64,000 bases of DNA. It comes from Sinohyriopsis cumingii (lineage: Eukaryota; Mollusca; Bivalvia; Unionida; Unionidae). The notes below the pieces were generated by a model. It did not search any database. It had not been told where the DNA came from and saw nothing but the letters and a program-made list of their open reading frames with translations. The translations under genes and the position numbers were made by a program. Numbering within the stretch: position 1 is the first letter of the stretch; each line of letters opens with the position of its first letter. Where the stretch lies: assembly GCA_028554795.2 (NCBI GenBank), contig CM068827.1, positions 72,017,809 through 72,081,808 of the forward strand. The letters are read 5' to 3'. Below, in pieces: positions 25,501-40,500 of the stretch.

Positions 25501-28500
25501 GGCATAAGCTCACCTGATCCGCTTTCTATTTCTAAGATGCTGCTCTCACTAAAAGATATCCACATAAAGAAGTATGACCTAGCCATGAAAGTGAACCCAG
25601 CCATGAAAATAACTTAACCAGATGGAACTGACTGATGTAAGGATGGAGGGCCAGATAAGCATAACACAATGGGCACTTCTTCTGTCTCTAGTGGAGCATA
25701 AAAATAGTTTGGTAGATTTTTACATCACTGTATTATAATTGTCTAGTTTTCTGCTTATGTGGACAAAATTTAAACCCATGTATTTCAGGGCACATCTTGA
25801 GTCATACTATATTATACAGTAGTCTCTCACTATAAAAACCCCTCAATATACTGTTGTCCCTCTTATAATGTGGATATGATCATGGATCCCATTTAAATTG
25901 TTTAATTTTAAAAATCATTGCTAAATGAATTATATAATTCAGTTTTATTTCTTGCCTAATTAGAACCAATTTATGGGAGGTTCACATGTAAGGTATTTTG
26001 TGGTTATCACTGCTGGTCACTTTTATGGCTTCAATAAAACCATCATAAACAGGAATAAGTAAACCAAAGTTTCAGCTGATTACAACAATTTATGTACAAT
26101 ATGACAGTCAATGACATTTTGGCACAGAATCCTAATGATGACAGCAATTACATCTGAAATGTGATCCTTATGTTTTGCCATTTTAAAACAGAATGCAGAT
26201 CTAAAATCAATCTTTTCCCTTTTTATACAGGGTTTGTTTACCTGAAGAGTCCCCAGAGTATATTCTTTTTCTTCAAAGCCATGTAAAAAACACAAGAATC
26301 CATGGGGTCTTTCTTGGCTTGGAAAGCTGACTTTGCAACCTAAAAGATGCAACAAGAATTAAAGTAAGCCTTGTAGAGAGAATATTTTACACCTCTTCTG
26401 TAAATAATAAATTATATAGTGATTTCATTTTTTATCTTTATGTCAGCCTACTATTTGAAAACCAGTTAAATTTTAAATCTTGGGTGAATCAGCACAAAAA
26501 TTGCAGAACAATAATCAAATACTCTGATATTGTATACTTTCATGGGTATTAATTTGTGTGGATTTTCTAAAAATTAGATCTTTGCTGGCACATATATTCA
26601 TGGGCACGGGAAATATGTGTAACTTGATATCCAATGAAGAATACTGAATTCAAACTACTAGTGTGGAGCACCATGTATACTCCCATATAAGCTGAATCAA
26701 TATACAAACTGCAATGACCCAGGTCTACCATAGCATAATGTGTCAAAAGATTTGGCCTATGCAGTTTGCTAATCAGCATAACAAAAAACACAGAACATGC
26801 CCTGCTGGCAAATTACACATTGGCAGAACATGCAGTTGGATTTGATGAAGAAGCAAGTACATACATTAACATAAAACCTGTTTACAAAGGATGTTCAACA
26901 GTTCACAGAATTATCTTTAACATGGATAGGAATCCTTTACTGTGGTAAAAGTATACAATTGATAATTAATGCTCAAAGCTTGCCTTTATGAGCAGATGTA
27001 CATTATATAGAGGTGTCTGCTAAGGTATGTTGCATAAAAGAAAACATTCACCATCTCCTCATACCTCCCTATAAGTATACACTGATCATGTATCTTAAAC
27101 TGCTTACAAGCCCAGTCCAAATGAAAGCAATATAAACCTTGATCTGCTGTTGCATAATGGGCCAAAGTTTATTTTGTTTTGTTCTACTGACTATTCTTAA
27201 TCAATTTCATAGATTTAGATCTGCCAGTGCATTATGTGATAATGGATCTGGGTGTATGCTGTTTGTAGTTGGAGCATGAAAGGTAATTTTTCGTGTACAT
27301 GTACAAGACAAACATAACTGGTCATCATTAAATTGACGGGACCCCAAGTGGCCAAGTGGTCTAAAGCGCTTGCCGTTACGGCTCACTGCCATCTCACCTC
27401 TGTCTGCATGGGTTCGAGTCTCAGATTCAGCCTATGTGGGTATGTGAGAAAGCCTGCCAGTAGCTTCTCGTGGGTCAGTGGTTCTTTCCCGGGTTTTCCC
27501 GGGTTCTTCCTCCACCATCAATACTGGCCGCCATGTATAGCCTATCGTATGCTGAAAAATGGCGTTAAACCCTACAACAACAACAATTAAACTGGCACTA
27601 TGACACAAACATGATATCCCCAGACAAATCACCAGAACTGAGATAATTGCCCCTTATTCTTGGAATATCACCCTGTATAGGAAACTGAAAGATGTTTTTG
27701 TTTGTTTATGTAGAATATCAACAATTACAAAAACATCAAAAACATTATTGTTTAGAAAGGATATAAAATTTTTAACAAGTTTATTTTAGTAAATTATCTC
27801 TGACAATGAACACTTACCCAATGAAATTATTGTTAGGAAAATAAACTCGGCTACCTCCACATTCCATCTTGTTCATCTATATACCATATGAACCAACGAA
27901 GGAAACCCATTACCCTTTACCACAACTGTGGCACTAGTTTTAAGCTAAGCAATGCATCAACTAGGAGGGTTTTAATGGATAAGTATTCTCAGAGAGATAT
28001 AATTTACCACAAAATTTGCTTTCTCATTTGAATACATTCCCTGGGAACATTAACGTTAGAATTGGTAATAGGAGGAGGGAATCCTGAGAATCTTATCTTT
28101 ATGAGGAACCCCATTCTAAAGCAGAATGATTGGATTTTGTATGACGGAAAACACGCTCTACCTATCTGTTCCATAATGCTACATTAGGATTTTAAGTCCA
28201 TTAATTCCATAGTCTGCTTGTTCAGACAGAGGTATTGTGATTCTTATTTATTAAATTTATCTTAATCCTTACAGAGCTATATTGTTATGTAGCACAAAAT
28301 CCAGCTGAGCTAAATTGTTTGAGTAAGGAAATTAAAATTGCATCCTGTTTTTAAATTGTCTTTATTTTAATTTGGCTTGTTATTCTGCCTTTTCAATATT
28401 TAATTTTGAAATATCACAGAAAGGGAGGGGGTTATTAACATGCCGTCTGCTTTTGTCCATCAAGCATGTAAACTGGACTTGTATTTAACACCCATTTTTG

Positions 28501-31500
28501 GATTGAAAATAACTCACTTGTTTTTTTCCATCAGCATTCATGTCATGCCGAAGACCCTAGATGTGTCAACAGTTATGAAAAAAACCTGTCAAAACAAGCT
28601 CTACAATACAGCAGGACTTATGTCATAACAAGCATTTTAAGGGTGACCAGCTGAATACAAATTGCACATTGTGAAGAGTACATTTTCATATGCATGACTT
28701 TAAACAAATTGTGGGGCTTCTCATACCATTAGTTTCCAAGTGTGCAAATTTGATCAAATCTTATGCAATTCATGCAATCATGTGCCCTGGAGGCATCTCT
28801 CTGCATGAGGCTGGGTAAACAGGGATGTGTAAATATGCATCTGTCTAGTCCAGACTGACCATACATTCATCCCTTTTGACAAAAAACTTGATTGACTGTA
28901 TGTATTGATTGCTGCAATGTATCTATGTGACCAATGAAGTCGATAATCAGCCTGAGCTTTCTGCTGGCTTTTGACACTAGAAAGAGCCTAGAATAAAACC
29001 CTTGAGTGTCTGGTTCCTGAACAATTCCCACTGCCCACTTATGAAGTAATTATCAGATCTCCTTCTACATAGTTTTGATCAAAGGAGAGATGGCTGGATA
29101 AATGAAATCCACAGCCCCCCTGAAACATGCTGGATTGCCCATTTGTTTTGCAAATAATTAAATCCAATGTTGATGGAAATGAAGACGTCTGGCACCAACC
29201 AGTAGGCTGTCTGCAGGTGGTTGAGGATGCAAGTCAACAGTGGTTTTGAAGAAGTTTCTAGAAAGAGAGAACTTGTTTCCCATCCACAGCCACTATGTGG
29301 CATAGCTCACCAAAGATACAGATGGATGGACTAGATGATCGCCAGCTGGAGTGGTGGTGTATGGCATGAAAGAATGTTGAAATGGATCATCAAGATTTGA
29401 AGAGACCAGGAATTACTGGCCTAAAGATCATGTTATGACATGCAGGAGGACTTTCGCCCATTGAGCAGTCTAGATTGGGAGGGGGGGTAGCATGACATTC
29501 CCATAAGCTCCAACTAATATTTGGCAAAAAATGTTTCAAAATCAGCAACTGCCTTTTTGCTTCATGTACAGGTTGATGCACCTGCAGCTCTACCAGTGCA
29601 TGTAAAGAATATGAGGACAACAATTCTGCAACCCCCTGTTTATCCAACTGGCTGGATGTAATCATTGCAATCTGCATGTCTAATTATGGAGGGTGGGACC
29701 ATCATGACTTCTGCCCACTATGCTTGTAATCAATGCTGTCTTTGACTAAAGCTTTCTGAAGTTTCTACTTACTGCCTTTAGTCAATATTGTTTCACTGAG
29801 ATGACAAGATACAGGGAAAAAAAATTGAAAAATAACAAATAACAACTCTCTTCACTTAAATGAGTGGTAATTTATATCCAGTGAGTACATATAACATGCA
29901 CCATTAATACCATGTTGGAACATAAGGTCAGAATGAAGTCCACAATGAAAAAACTTCACATAATTATTGCTCAAGAGCTCAATATAATGATTATCACATG
30001 TACTAAAAGCCTTACTACACTCGAATGTACTGACTTTCTGGATGGATGGGTTGAAATCACTAAGATATTCAGAGAATTTCAGAAAGTCTTGCAGGACTAT
30101 GTTGATAGTACTGAATGAAAACTTAAAATTGGTGCTACCCAGCAGTGGCAAAAGGAAGGTAACGGTCATGACTTTCTTCCCTTGGACTATATATATATAT
30201 ATATATAATGTGGAAAAGATTAATGTGCAGCTTTCTGAGAGGGCTGGTTTCAGGTCATGGAATTTATTTTCCTAATATTAATGTGATCGATGAATATATT
30301 AAAGGAGAAATTGTATATTTCAAATAAATAACTACATTAACTTATCAACTTTTCAAAAATTGAAATTTTACAGTAAAATAAATTGCGTAAATACTTTCAC
30401 AGCACTTTCAAGGAACTGCTCAAAATTTACTAAAAATGAGTGAAAAGACAGAACATTTACAAACCATGAAACTGTTAGTGTAACAGAAGAAAGTTCCTCC
30501 ATGTGTCCAAGTTCAAACAGTGAAGACTCTGAGAACCAGGTAGTTGAGGTAATTGCATAATAACTGTCAGTTCTACAACACAATTCCAAAATATCAAGAG
30601 CTGACCTCCATACTTGACTTTTCTGTTAACCCTTTACCTCATGCAAGCACCTTTGGACACCTCTACTCCATTCGTATGGAAGCGCCTTTTGACGTCTCTA
30701 CTCCATTCACATGGAAGCGCGTTTTGACGTCTGCTATAAACATTAGCCATTTTAAGCCAGTTTTCGTAGCGCCACCTTTGGGGAAAAACCCCTATTAAAT
30801 ACTACATTCATTTCTGCAAACGACAATTACGTCAGATCATGTGGTCACTGTTTATGCTCTGGTCGATATCAGCTATTTAAAGTAACTGGTTCGTAATCTC
30901 CACTCTCCAAAATGGAGGTCGCAGATTTGACTTAGTACTTACGAAGTTTTCACAATTAGAATCACAACTATGAAAGATTCAATAATTTAGGTAAAGGCTC
31001 TGATATTGATGTGGGCAGCAATTAGTTTTTATAAATTATCAAATTCAGATGACTTAGTGATGTAGATGCAGACAAAAAATTTGTAAATTTTGAGTATTAG
31101 AAATGGCAGCTAATGCTGGTCACACGGTCTCACTGACTTGATGGTGAATGAGTTCTCTCAAGATTTTAAAGCACATAAAAAATTCTTCCGTGAAAAATAA
31201 TTACACAGCTATAACAATCGGACTTTACTCTTTAATATTTCCACACATAACAGATGTGTACCAAAAATGTAAAATGGTTAAAATTGCTGTTAAACGTAAC
31301 ATACACTACATTGCTTAACAGTTAACAGGCAGGCCTATGCGTATGGAGTCGAATAGGTAACAGGTGTTCTATTTATAGCACACTGCACTTGGTATCTATG
31401 CTCTATGAGGTAAAGGGTTAACAAATCACAAGTTTAAATTATACAAGGATCACTCTTCAGCTTGAAAAGCTGAGAGTGATTTTGTTGTCAACATGACTTG

Positions 31501-34500
31501 ACAATTGTGTTTTGATCAAAAGTTTGTCATTTTTTTAGCTCTATGGAAGCATCGGGCACAGAGCACCCGATGAAACTAGTAATAAATGTTTGTATTTTCT
31601 AAATTATGTTTAGCAATGCTTGTGAACGTGTCTATACCAACAGGCAGTACAATAAGCATGCAATCTGTACATCTTAATAATCTGCTTCCTAGGATTGGGT
31701 TATGATTGTTGAAATTTATTGTTTAATCAATACAGTTTTCAGAGGATATTTTTAAAAGTTTTTTTTGTCTGAATTGGGCAAATGTCTTTAAGCCTTCTCC
31801 GCAACCACACACTTTTTGAATCAACAGACTAATCAATAAATACATGAATACTGCATGAGGATAACTCTTAAATAAGAATACTACTCATAATGTTAACAAA
31901 AAATTAGGAAGAACTATTTCCAGTGATAATATAAACATTTTTGACAATAAATACGAACAATAACCCTCCCAAACCAAGAACACAGATTTATCGGACCCAA
32001 CAGGAAAGCACCTTATCCAATTTTTGTGTGCAGTTTAACTGATACAGATATGATTACTGTTGCCCCCCCCCCCCAAAAGGCTTAAGAGTTTGTGGTGAGT
32101 TACCTGAGGAAATTAATTCAGAAATTATCTATTGGTCAGATATCCAGTACTTGCTGATATGCAATTACTGACTGACAGTTGTTGATAGATCGACTGGATG
32201 ATAATAAGTACTCCGTGACAGCCTGAATGGCATATTACTTTCTGAAGTTTCTACTAAGTAGTTGTGCAACCATGGCAATCTAAACTCTCACAAACTTAAC
32301 TGTGCTGGTCTGATTGCATAGTAATTAATACGTAGCCTGCCTGAAGACTGTTACCAGTCTATTTGAAGTTTTGAACATACTTCAACTGACTGACAGCTGG
32401 TGCCATTTTGCAACTTGTCAGTATGATTGACTCTGCTTTAGAGATCACCTTATGAAGCCTCACCTTCTTAAGCTGCCTTATTCTATAGATCCCTATAACC
32501 AAAATGTTAGAAGAAATTACCCTAAATTAAGCAGCAACCTGACTTAACACATCCCTGTGGTGACTCTTAAGATAAGCTTAACTGTACTTTCCTAAGTCTA
32601 CAAGTCTCAGCTTACCTTCTCTATTGTTTTCTTCAAGATGTTAATGTTTGTGATGAACCATCCTGCCCCAAATTCTCTCAGTTCTTCCCAGGTAGGTTCC
32701 CCTTTCTGCACACTGGGAATGGCTGACACCAGTTCCTGCATGGAGATGAAATTTGATGATCATTTTAATAAGTGATGTGCTTCTGAAAGATAAAGTCAAT
32801 TTAAAGCTCTATTTTTATATGCCATTCCTAATAAGACAATAAAAAATACACTAACACATACATTAACAGAAAGGCAAAATCACCAAGTCCCCACTACCGC
32901 AATATTTTGCAACATTTACTTATCTGCCAATTTTCTAGAATGTGATGGTGGATTTCATAACTGTAAATTTATATTAAATCTAAAGACCTTCTTATTCAAA
33001 ACCTTACTGAGATCATTTATTTTATTTAATTGCAAATAAATATCTATCTAGCCTTTACATAATAACAAAAAAGTTGCAACAAAGAAGCTAATTTGGCATG
33101 CTAGTTTTTTTATGAATGTGACTCTAACAATGCCAATCTATTTTCTATTTTATTTAGACTCAGTTAATTTTTACAAAGATAAATGCCCAAAATCTAATAC
33201 AACACATGTTTTATGATCAGTTTACTGAGTCTTACTTATATATGAAAGCCAAAAAACACAGAAGTACATGCAATGCACACTATACCCAGCCTGAGTTTAA
33301 TAGTCACCAATGTAGGCACCAGTATAGTATAGTTGACTCAAAGATTATAAACCAATGGGTGAACCTTTGGTCAATGTATGTGGTCATGAACTATACTTAA
33401 TAAGCAGAAACCACTATTTTCATCTTACACTTGCCATCAGTGACCTCTGACCTTGACTACCCTAAGTGGAAGCCATCCACAAAGTTTTGACAAGGAAATT
33501 GCTCTGACAAAACATTATTCCATGAAAGAAACTTACATTATGACAAGTTATAATGCAAAACCCATTTTCTTCATGACCAAAACAATCGTGACTTTGGAAC
33601 GTTTGATCCCAAAACCAATATGCCTCTTCCATACTTCAGTGCAAGCCATCCACACACTTTGGTTAAGGCATGTGGTCTATAATTAATGTTATTATTCAAG
33701 AACAATTTTTTTTCTTCCAGTCAGTAATCTTCACCTTTGATGCAAAAATTAATAGGCTCCGTTCTTGCATAACTGAACATTTGTGCAGAACCAACGGGCT
33801 TCTTCCTTATCCCACATGCAAGATACCCACACAGTTTGGTCTGGGTCTAAGAGGTTGACCTATGTTTTTTTGTGTGTGAAGAAACCATTTTTCTTTTTTC
33901 AGTCACAGTGACCCTTGACATCTGATAATTTGACCCCACAATCAATAGTCTCCTTCATTATTCCATGTGCAAGATAGCCACACAGTTCAGTCCTGGTATA
34001 TTATGTACAATTAATGCTTTTGTACAGACGCTATGTTTTTTTTTGGGGGGGGGGTCAGTAATATTACCCTTGAACTTTTCATCCCACCACCCTGTTTTGG
34101 AAAATTATTCTCAGTAGAAGCTGGGCTGTTACACTGGAATTTGTATGTTGTGCTGTTTGGAGTTATTTCAAATTACTTGGATTGGAATTATTTCAAACTG
34201 CTTAGATTCAAAAGTACTAATTCTGTTATTTTTCTGGAAACTAAGTGTGTTTATGTAAAATAGTTGAAGGACAGTTGTTTTAATAAAAAATTCATTCGGC
34301 TATCAGAAATCAGAGTGATCATTCTTGTTTCTATAAGGAACTGTAGAATTTAACACTACAGATTTCACCATACGTCTTTCATCTTGGATTCTTCATCGGG
34401 ATTCGAACTAGAAATCATTTGAACATTTTGTTATTAGGTCTACAAAAAAAAAATTATTCATATATTATTCTTTGATTATTTTTGGATTTGATTCTATAAA

Positions 34501-37500
34501 ATCGTAAGTTCTATTTTTTCATTTTTACAGAATATTTCCAGGGAAATAGTATTTTTCAAAGCTTGTTGTTTTCACTCTTTCTTGTGTTTATTCGAGCCTA
34601 AACACGCGACGTAAGAGATAAGGGTTAGGTACTAACAGAGATGCAAACAATCATCAAATTTGTGGATTTTAGCATGAACAGTGCTTGATAATCATAACAC
34701 AAATGAACATAAAGCAGTAAAATATAAATGCAAATTCCTAAATTCATACGTCAGAGCCATAATCTAAATCATAAACATGAACTTCAACCAGCTGTCGACA
34801 ACCACAACATCAAAGTTGATAACATCAGTATCATATCATAAAGTTTACTATAAAGTTTTATTGTACCTCTTACAGGTGAGCAAAAATGTTACCTCAGTTG
34901 CCTCTGAATGGAAGGCCCAGACAATGTTGAATGTCTTGAGGCCTTGCTTTTTGAGCAAGACCCTCTGTGTGGGGGGTAGAATCCTCATGAGGTAGTTGTG
35001 GTGCCTTATAGCCAGAAGAAATCGGAGACCACAGTCATCTAATGACTCTGTTGGATGGTATGAGATCTGTCTCTCTACTGCCTGAGGATCTGAAATTTCA
35101 AACTAAATTAATTATTTTTTTACAGCAAACATGTCATTAAAAAAGACTGGGCCTGTGAAGTTTAATTTGCAAGTCTAGCTGTCAACATTAGTTACATTAA
35201 AGGTAACTGCTGATTGTTTTCACAATGTTTCAAATCCTCATCCACTTTCTCCATGTGCCTGCCAACTTAAAAAAATTCAAGATACCCATGTTATGGTAAA
35301 CTTTTTTAAATACAGTACACTGAATTACTTCATTCAATGCACTTTACAATGCACAGGGGGCCCAGAGTGGCCAAGTGGTCTAAGGCCCTCTCAATTATGG
35401 ATCACTGCCATCTCACCTCTGTCTGCGTAGGTTCGAGTCTAGGATTCGGCCAATGTGGGTATGCGAGAAAGCTTGCCAGTAGCTTCTCGTAGGTCGGTGG
35501 TTCTTCCCGGGGTTTTCCCGGGTTCTACCTCCACCATTAATACTGGCCTACATGCATAACCTGTTGTTTGCTGAAAAATGGCGTTAAACCCCACAACAAC
35601 AACAACAAAGCACAGATATGGTATTAAAACAAATGTCTTAAGGGTTGGCAACCTGATTTTCATGCTATAATTGCCCCTCAAAAGGGATTGATGCTCTCTG
35701 CTGTAAATACAGTGTAGGAAAAGAAGATGTCTGTTTCTTTCCTACTTTATAAGCTTAAAGTCTTGAATTAATGAAACTATGTAAGACATTATTCAATAGA
35801 TCCAACATACCAAATTTGTGCAACTAGATTTGTGTTTGCAGACCTGCCAACCCTGACAAGTCCATCTCAGTAAGGCAGAACAAAATATCAAAAACTACTA
35901 TTGTAAACCTGGAAAACGTAATAAAAAGTTTGATGCAGAGAGAATAAACACTATGTTCAACTGAAAAGTTTGTAAAGTACGCATAGCCTTTATTTACCAC
36001 TAGTACAGTTGCACAAACTTTAGTTCTGGTCCCTATGCAACTCAATGACTTGTTGCTATCTCTCAACTTGACATAATTCATGGAAATTCTTTTTCCATTT
36101 CACATGACGATGGCAATCATATCTCCCACCACAAGACAAACTCAAATTGGCACATGATGTCCAATAAATGTAATTGTGTTCTTTCCAGGTTTTATTCACA
36201 AGAATTTGAATACTCCTTTTTATTCTTCTGTGTTTGATTTTAACACTTTTTTAGAAGCTTTTTTTCCCTTTTGTCTTAAACATGCATTGCTTTCTGGACG
36301 CCATTTTAAATTTTTTTGTTTGATCATGCAGATGCTTTGCATTAACAAATAGGTATAGCTTAAAGCATCTGGGGTACTGCTGTAAAATTAGTCTGGTTCC
36401 CTGACTTATTTCACTAATCCTAATATGAAACCCTGATCTATATCAAGCATGTATGAATAAATTATCCAGATGTTTCAGCAACTATTATTTTCCATAGTTT
36501 TTCCTTTATGCCATAAGTCCATATTTTAATGGCAATTATCTTACGGCAAAATCGTAAGAGTTGGCAGGTCTGTGTTTGTACACAAACACAATCTATTCAA
36601 GCCAAGCAGAGATAACAAGATTTTCTAGGTGGCCACTGTGGTAGCATACTGCTTATTCAATCGGCACCATTTTCATACAGAACCAAACTGACCTTGGGTT
36701 GAATGTGTGTAAAGTGTCTTGGCAATCCTCCAAGCAGTTTGGTTTGGGGCAGTGATAACAAACATAATAGACAGATGGTCAATAAGGGTTGTTCTAGTAA
36801 AACATTTTTGGGAACCAGAGAAGGCACTTTTAATCTGGGATACTCAACTATAGAGTCAATTTAGAATTTTCTTTTCACTTTAATATGAACTATGTCCAGT
36901 TAAAGTACCCTGACATGTATTTTTTTAAAACTGCCTTCCCTGGGTACCACGTATATTTAAATGGAACAGTCCTATATAGGCCAGCCAAACAGCTCTTCTA
37001 ATTTTTTAAACTGCCATGAAAAATACCTTAACATAAGAAGAGTTTTGTTTATCTTAATCCTGATCATGACAAAATTATAGAAGAAATTTACTCATACTTT
37101 CAGAGTGCTTCCTAGTCTAAAAGTGCTGCCTTATCTGTCGATATCATACTTTATGTTTCATAAAAGAACACAAAACATGGGACCTTTTTGTTTGGCTTAC
37201 TTTTTTAAATCTGCAGCTATCTAGCAATATATAATGATAAGTGGAAATAGGACAAACTCACTTGAACTCTCTCCAAATCTGTCAGCAAAATCCATTTTGA
37301 TGTGAGCTACTGTATCAGCCAATGCCAGAAGGTACATCTGATCCAAACTGGATAGTCCTGGAAGTTGTACATGGGTCAAATGCTTGCTTAGCAAATGTGC
37401 CTGTACGGATCCAAAATAATTGGGGTTTGCTGTTGGCAAAGCACTTCCTTTTGCAGAAAGGTTTGCCTTGCTTGGCATATTTTCTGCGGAGGTGGACAAT

Positions 37501-40500
37501 ACATTAGTATCAAGAACTTCATCTTCAAAACTGGTCTGGAAAAGTTCATTGTAGTCAGTTTGATCTTCGTCAGCATTTGGTGCCCCACATTCTAATGCAT
37601 CAGACTTAATCTGAGTTTGATCACCATCAGCAGCAAGAAGGGCATATAGTGGCAGTGGTGGAATAGAACTGATTTCTATGTAATCTAGAGTTTCCTCCTC
37701 TTCAATTTGCACTGGCTCACCAGAGCTTAATGCAGATACTGACATAGCCCGTTGTCGGATATGATGCCTTGAATCCTCCCAATCTTTGTCTTCAGTGCAT
37801 GTTGCATGTGTCACATCTCCTCCTGCTATACATCGCACTAAGTGAGCTAATATGGCTTTCACTCTCCTCACTTTACCGAAGTTCAACAACTCCATGAGAG
37901 ACTTTGGGTGATACTGGGGTAACACTGGATTAGCTTGTCTGGATGCCTCAAACAAGCCCAATTCATGAATAATTGTTAGACTAAGGTCACTTTCACTCCG
38001 CTCTAACGTTTCATTTGTCAAATTTGCCACTGTTTTCTGTGTGTCTCTTTTCATTAAGGAAGTGGCAACTCTCTTGAAATTCGGCACTGAGTATGAGGGT
38101 TTGAAACTTGGAGTGGACTTGATTGGTGGCAACAGGCCTGGCTTTCCCAAATTGAAAGACATACTACCAAAATCTCGGATATCCATTTCTTTCCCATCTG
38201 TAACAGTGGGGTCATGATTTGATCCACTTTGCCATTGAGAGTAAACATGCATTTCATTGTCCATCGCAACTACCAAAATACCACCACGGACCCATGAAAT
38301 ATGCATTGGTAAGGGAGGTAAACCATCTGCAGTAGTGAGCTCAATGGAGCGTAATTTCATCCACTGTAACTGTTCCTGATAATCATCAATAAGCATGGAT
38401 TTGGTTGTTTGGAGTATTGATCGTCGTCTGTTTGATTCATTTAGTGAAACTTTTCTTCCAGGATCTGTCATTTTAGTGCTTCCTTTTTGTTCTGCACCTG
38501 CTTTCTGTGAGGCTTGTACTATTTCATTTGACACTTGGCCATACATCATAATCTTAGGTCCAACCCCAACTGTCAACACATGGGAACCATCCTCTGTCGA
38601 AACCCAGTCAAGCTGTACCAAATGTTTCTGTTGCAATACACCCTCCAAATGAGCATGTGGTACTGAAATGGATCTCCTGACACTGTATATCGTACTAATA
38701 CTTGGAACAGATTTGGTACGACTCATGTTCACAATGTTCACAAGAGACTGAGAAGGGGTCAGGCTCTTTGGACTTTCTGATGTGGGGTATTCTGGGGTCT
38801 TGAGTACACTCTCTGAACTGCCATAAATCACATCTAAATCAATCTCTGCCTTAGGATCTGGCATCTTGATGTTTTTCAGTTCTATTGTATCCTCTCTAAC
38901 CCACTCAGATCCCCCTGAAGAGAAAAAAAAAGAAGAGTTTCATTTTTCTAAATAAAAACACTGAGGATTCACTACAGGCCATACACTGTCTACAACTGGG
39001 GAATGGCAGTCATAGCAGAAAGTTATTTACTTCATATGTTATAATATAGCAAATCCTGCCTTAGCAGATACACTTGTAAATAGACCACCCATCCATAAAG
39101 GACACTATTTTTGTACCATTTTCTTTACATTTGCTACACAGGAAAAAAATATGTGGTCTTAACTAAATGTTTGTTTTTCTATGTTCCCTATGCAAAAAAA
39201 CTCTCTCTTTCCCAATGCAAAAAATCTCTCTCTATCTCCTTCTCTGTCTCTCTCTCTCTCTCTCTGAACCTAGTTTTGGCATGGTCAAGTTACAAACAGA
39301 TTGCTAAAACTTCTGAAATATATCAGTGAAATTGAAAAAGAAAATTAAAAGTTGTTTAAATATGCAAATACTTTCCATGACAAAACTTCCCTCTTTGGGG
39401 AAAGAGCAAAAAATAAATGTATTTATAAAGATCTAATAAAAACCAACATACAAAAGTAAATATGATACTTGGTCTAGGCACCTAGGGTTTACAATTGGTG
39501 TAAATGAATGGACCAGCTCTTTTGTTTTGGTTAACCTTTGTACATAAACACAAAACTGATTAACTTTAATTTCAGCTTTCTTTTTATAACTATTGCCACA
39601 AAAGTTTTTGAAAAGCATTCATTTAAATGCTGATGATTAACGTCCCTTCCGTAAGGCAGGAACAGAACAAACTGAGCACTTATTCTATGATTGTTCAGTT
39701 ACTGAACATTTTTGGAAATTATTTGTGGAATGGATTGAAACATACAACCCAAATTTAAAATTAAAGGTGTCTTTATAGGAAATAAAAACTTAGAAATCTT
39801 ATCAAAAATAGCACATTTCACCGGTTATAAATATTGTGTTTTATCATACAAATGGCTGAAAAATATGTCACCAAAGTGATTAACAGAAGTGATAAGTTTA
39901 AGAAAAAGTGAACCCTTTTGTCAACTATTGGTCTGATTTCTTTGTTTTTCTTTACATTCACATGAAACAAACAAGCAGGCAATTTAAAACACACTGGTTC
40001 TTTTTGTACAATATTTGTGATTGTATGTGTCTTTGTATTAATGCATTATGTTGAATTTAAATAAATGCACATAAGTAAAGATCAGGATGGAAAATAATTC
40101 CCCATAAACCTGGTCAGGTGGTGATGTAGGGTTGCATGTAAAATCCTAACAACTTATGGTTAATTTTTCTTTAAATTAAGAAAAGGTTAGTTCAAGTTAC
40201 AAACAGATCGCCGAAAATTCAAAAGGTATTTCTTGTTGTCTTTATGTTGTTTAAAGTATTTATTCCACCAGACAACAAACAATTTTAAGGTTGGGGAGCC
40301 TGGCAATCCAAGGTTTACACATACATGCATGTAACAGTAATACAAAAATGCAAATCACTGAAAACTAAAGTGATCATTTTTCTCATGTGTATAACTTAGA
40401 CATAAATGACATGGAATTATGTGCGGGTGGCAATGATTTGTTGGTTACAGGAAGTGTAAACAAAAGGACAGCTGGACTGAAAGACAAAGTTATTACTACT

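Larger units (their letters stand above)
22612..26241. other. Intron with repeat E palindrome, 36-bp repeat and microsatellites
   Basis: 3.6-kb intron. It holds repeat E with a perfect palindrome (23530-23900), a 36-bp tandem repeat (24088-24235) and a (TC)n(CA)n tract (24964-25022). Two pogo-like starts are close together near 25817 (CAGTAGTCTCTCACTATAAA) and 25852 (CTGTTGTCCCTCTTATAATG), with no partner end seen. No gene. Confidence 0.6.
26340..32615. other. Intron with SINE-A, DIRS fragment and piggyBac-like element
   Basis: 6.3-kb intron. Hairpin-MITE relatives are at 26675-26840 and 27110-27285, a SINE-A at 27338-27585, a DIRS fragment at 28780-29740, a (TA)n tract at 30189-30207, a TTAA-flanked element at 30630-31417 and a C-run at 32063-32074. 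The stretch 27600-28780 shows nothing I recognise. Confidence 0.65.

Noticed and set aside
27349..27425. tRNA gene
   Set aside because: Box A and box B are present, but the sequence does not fold as a full cloverleaf by eye and is the head of a SINE with body, tail and flanking repeats.
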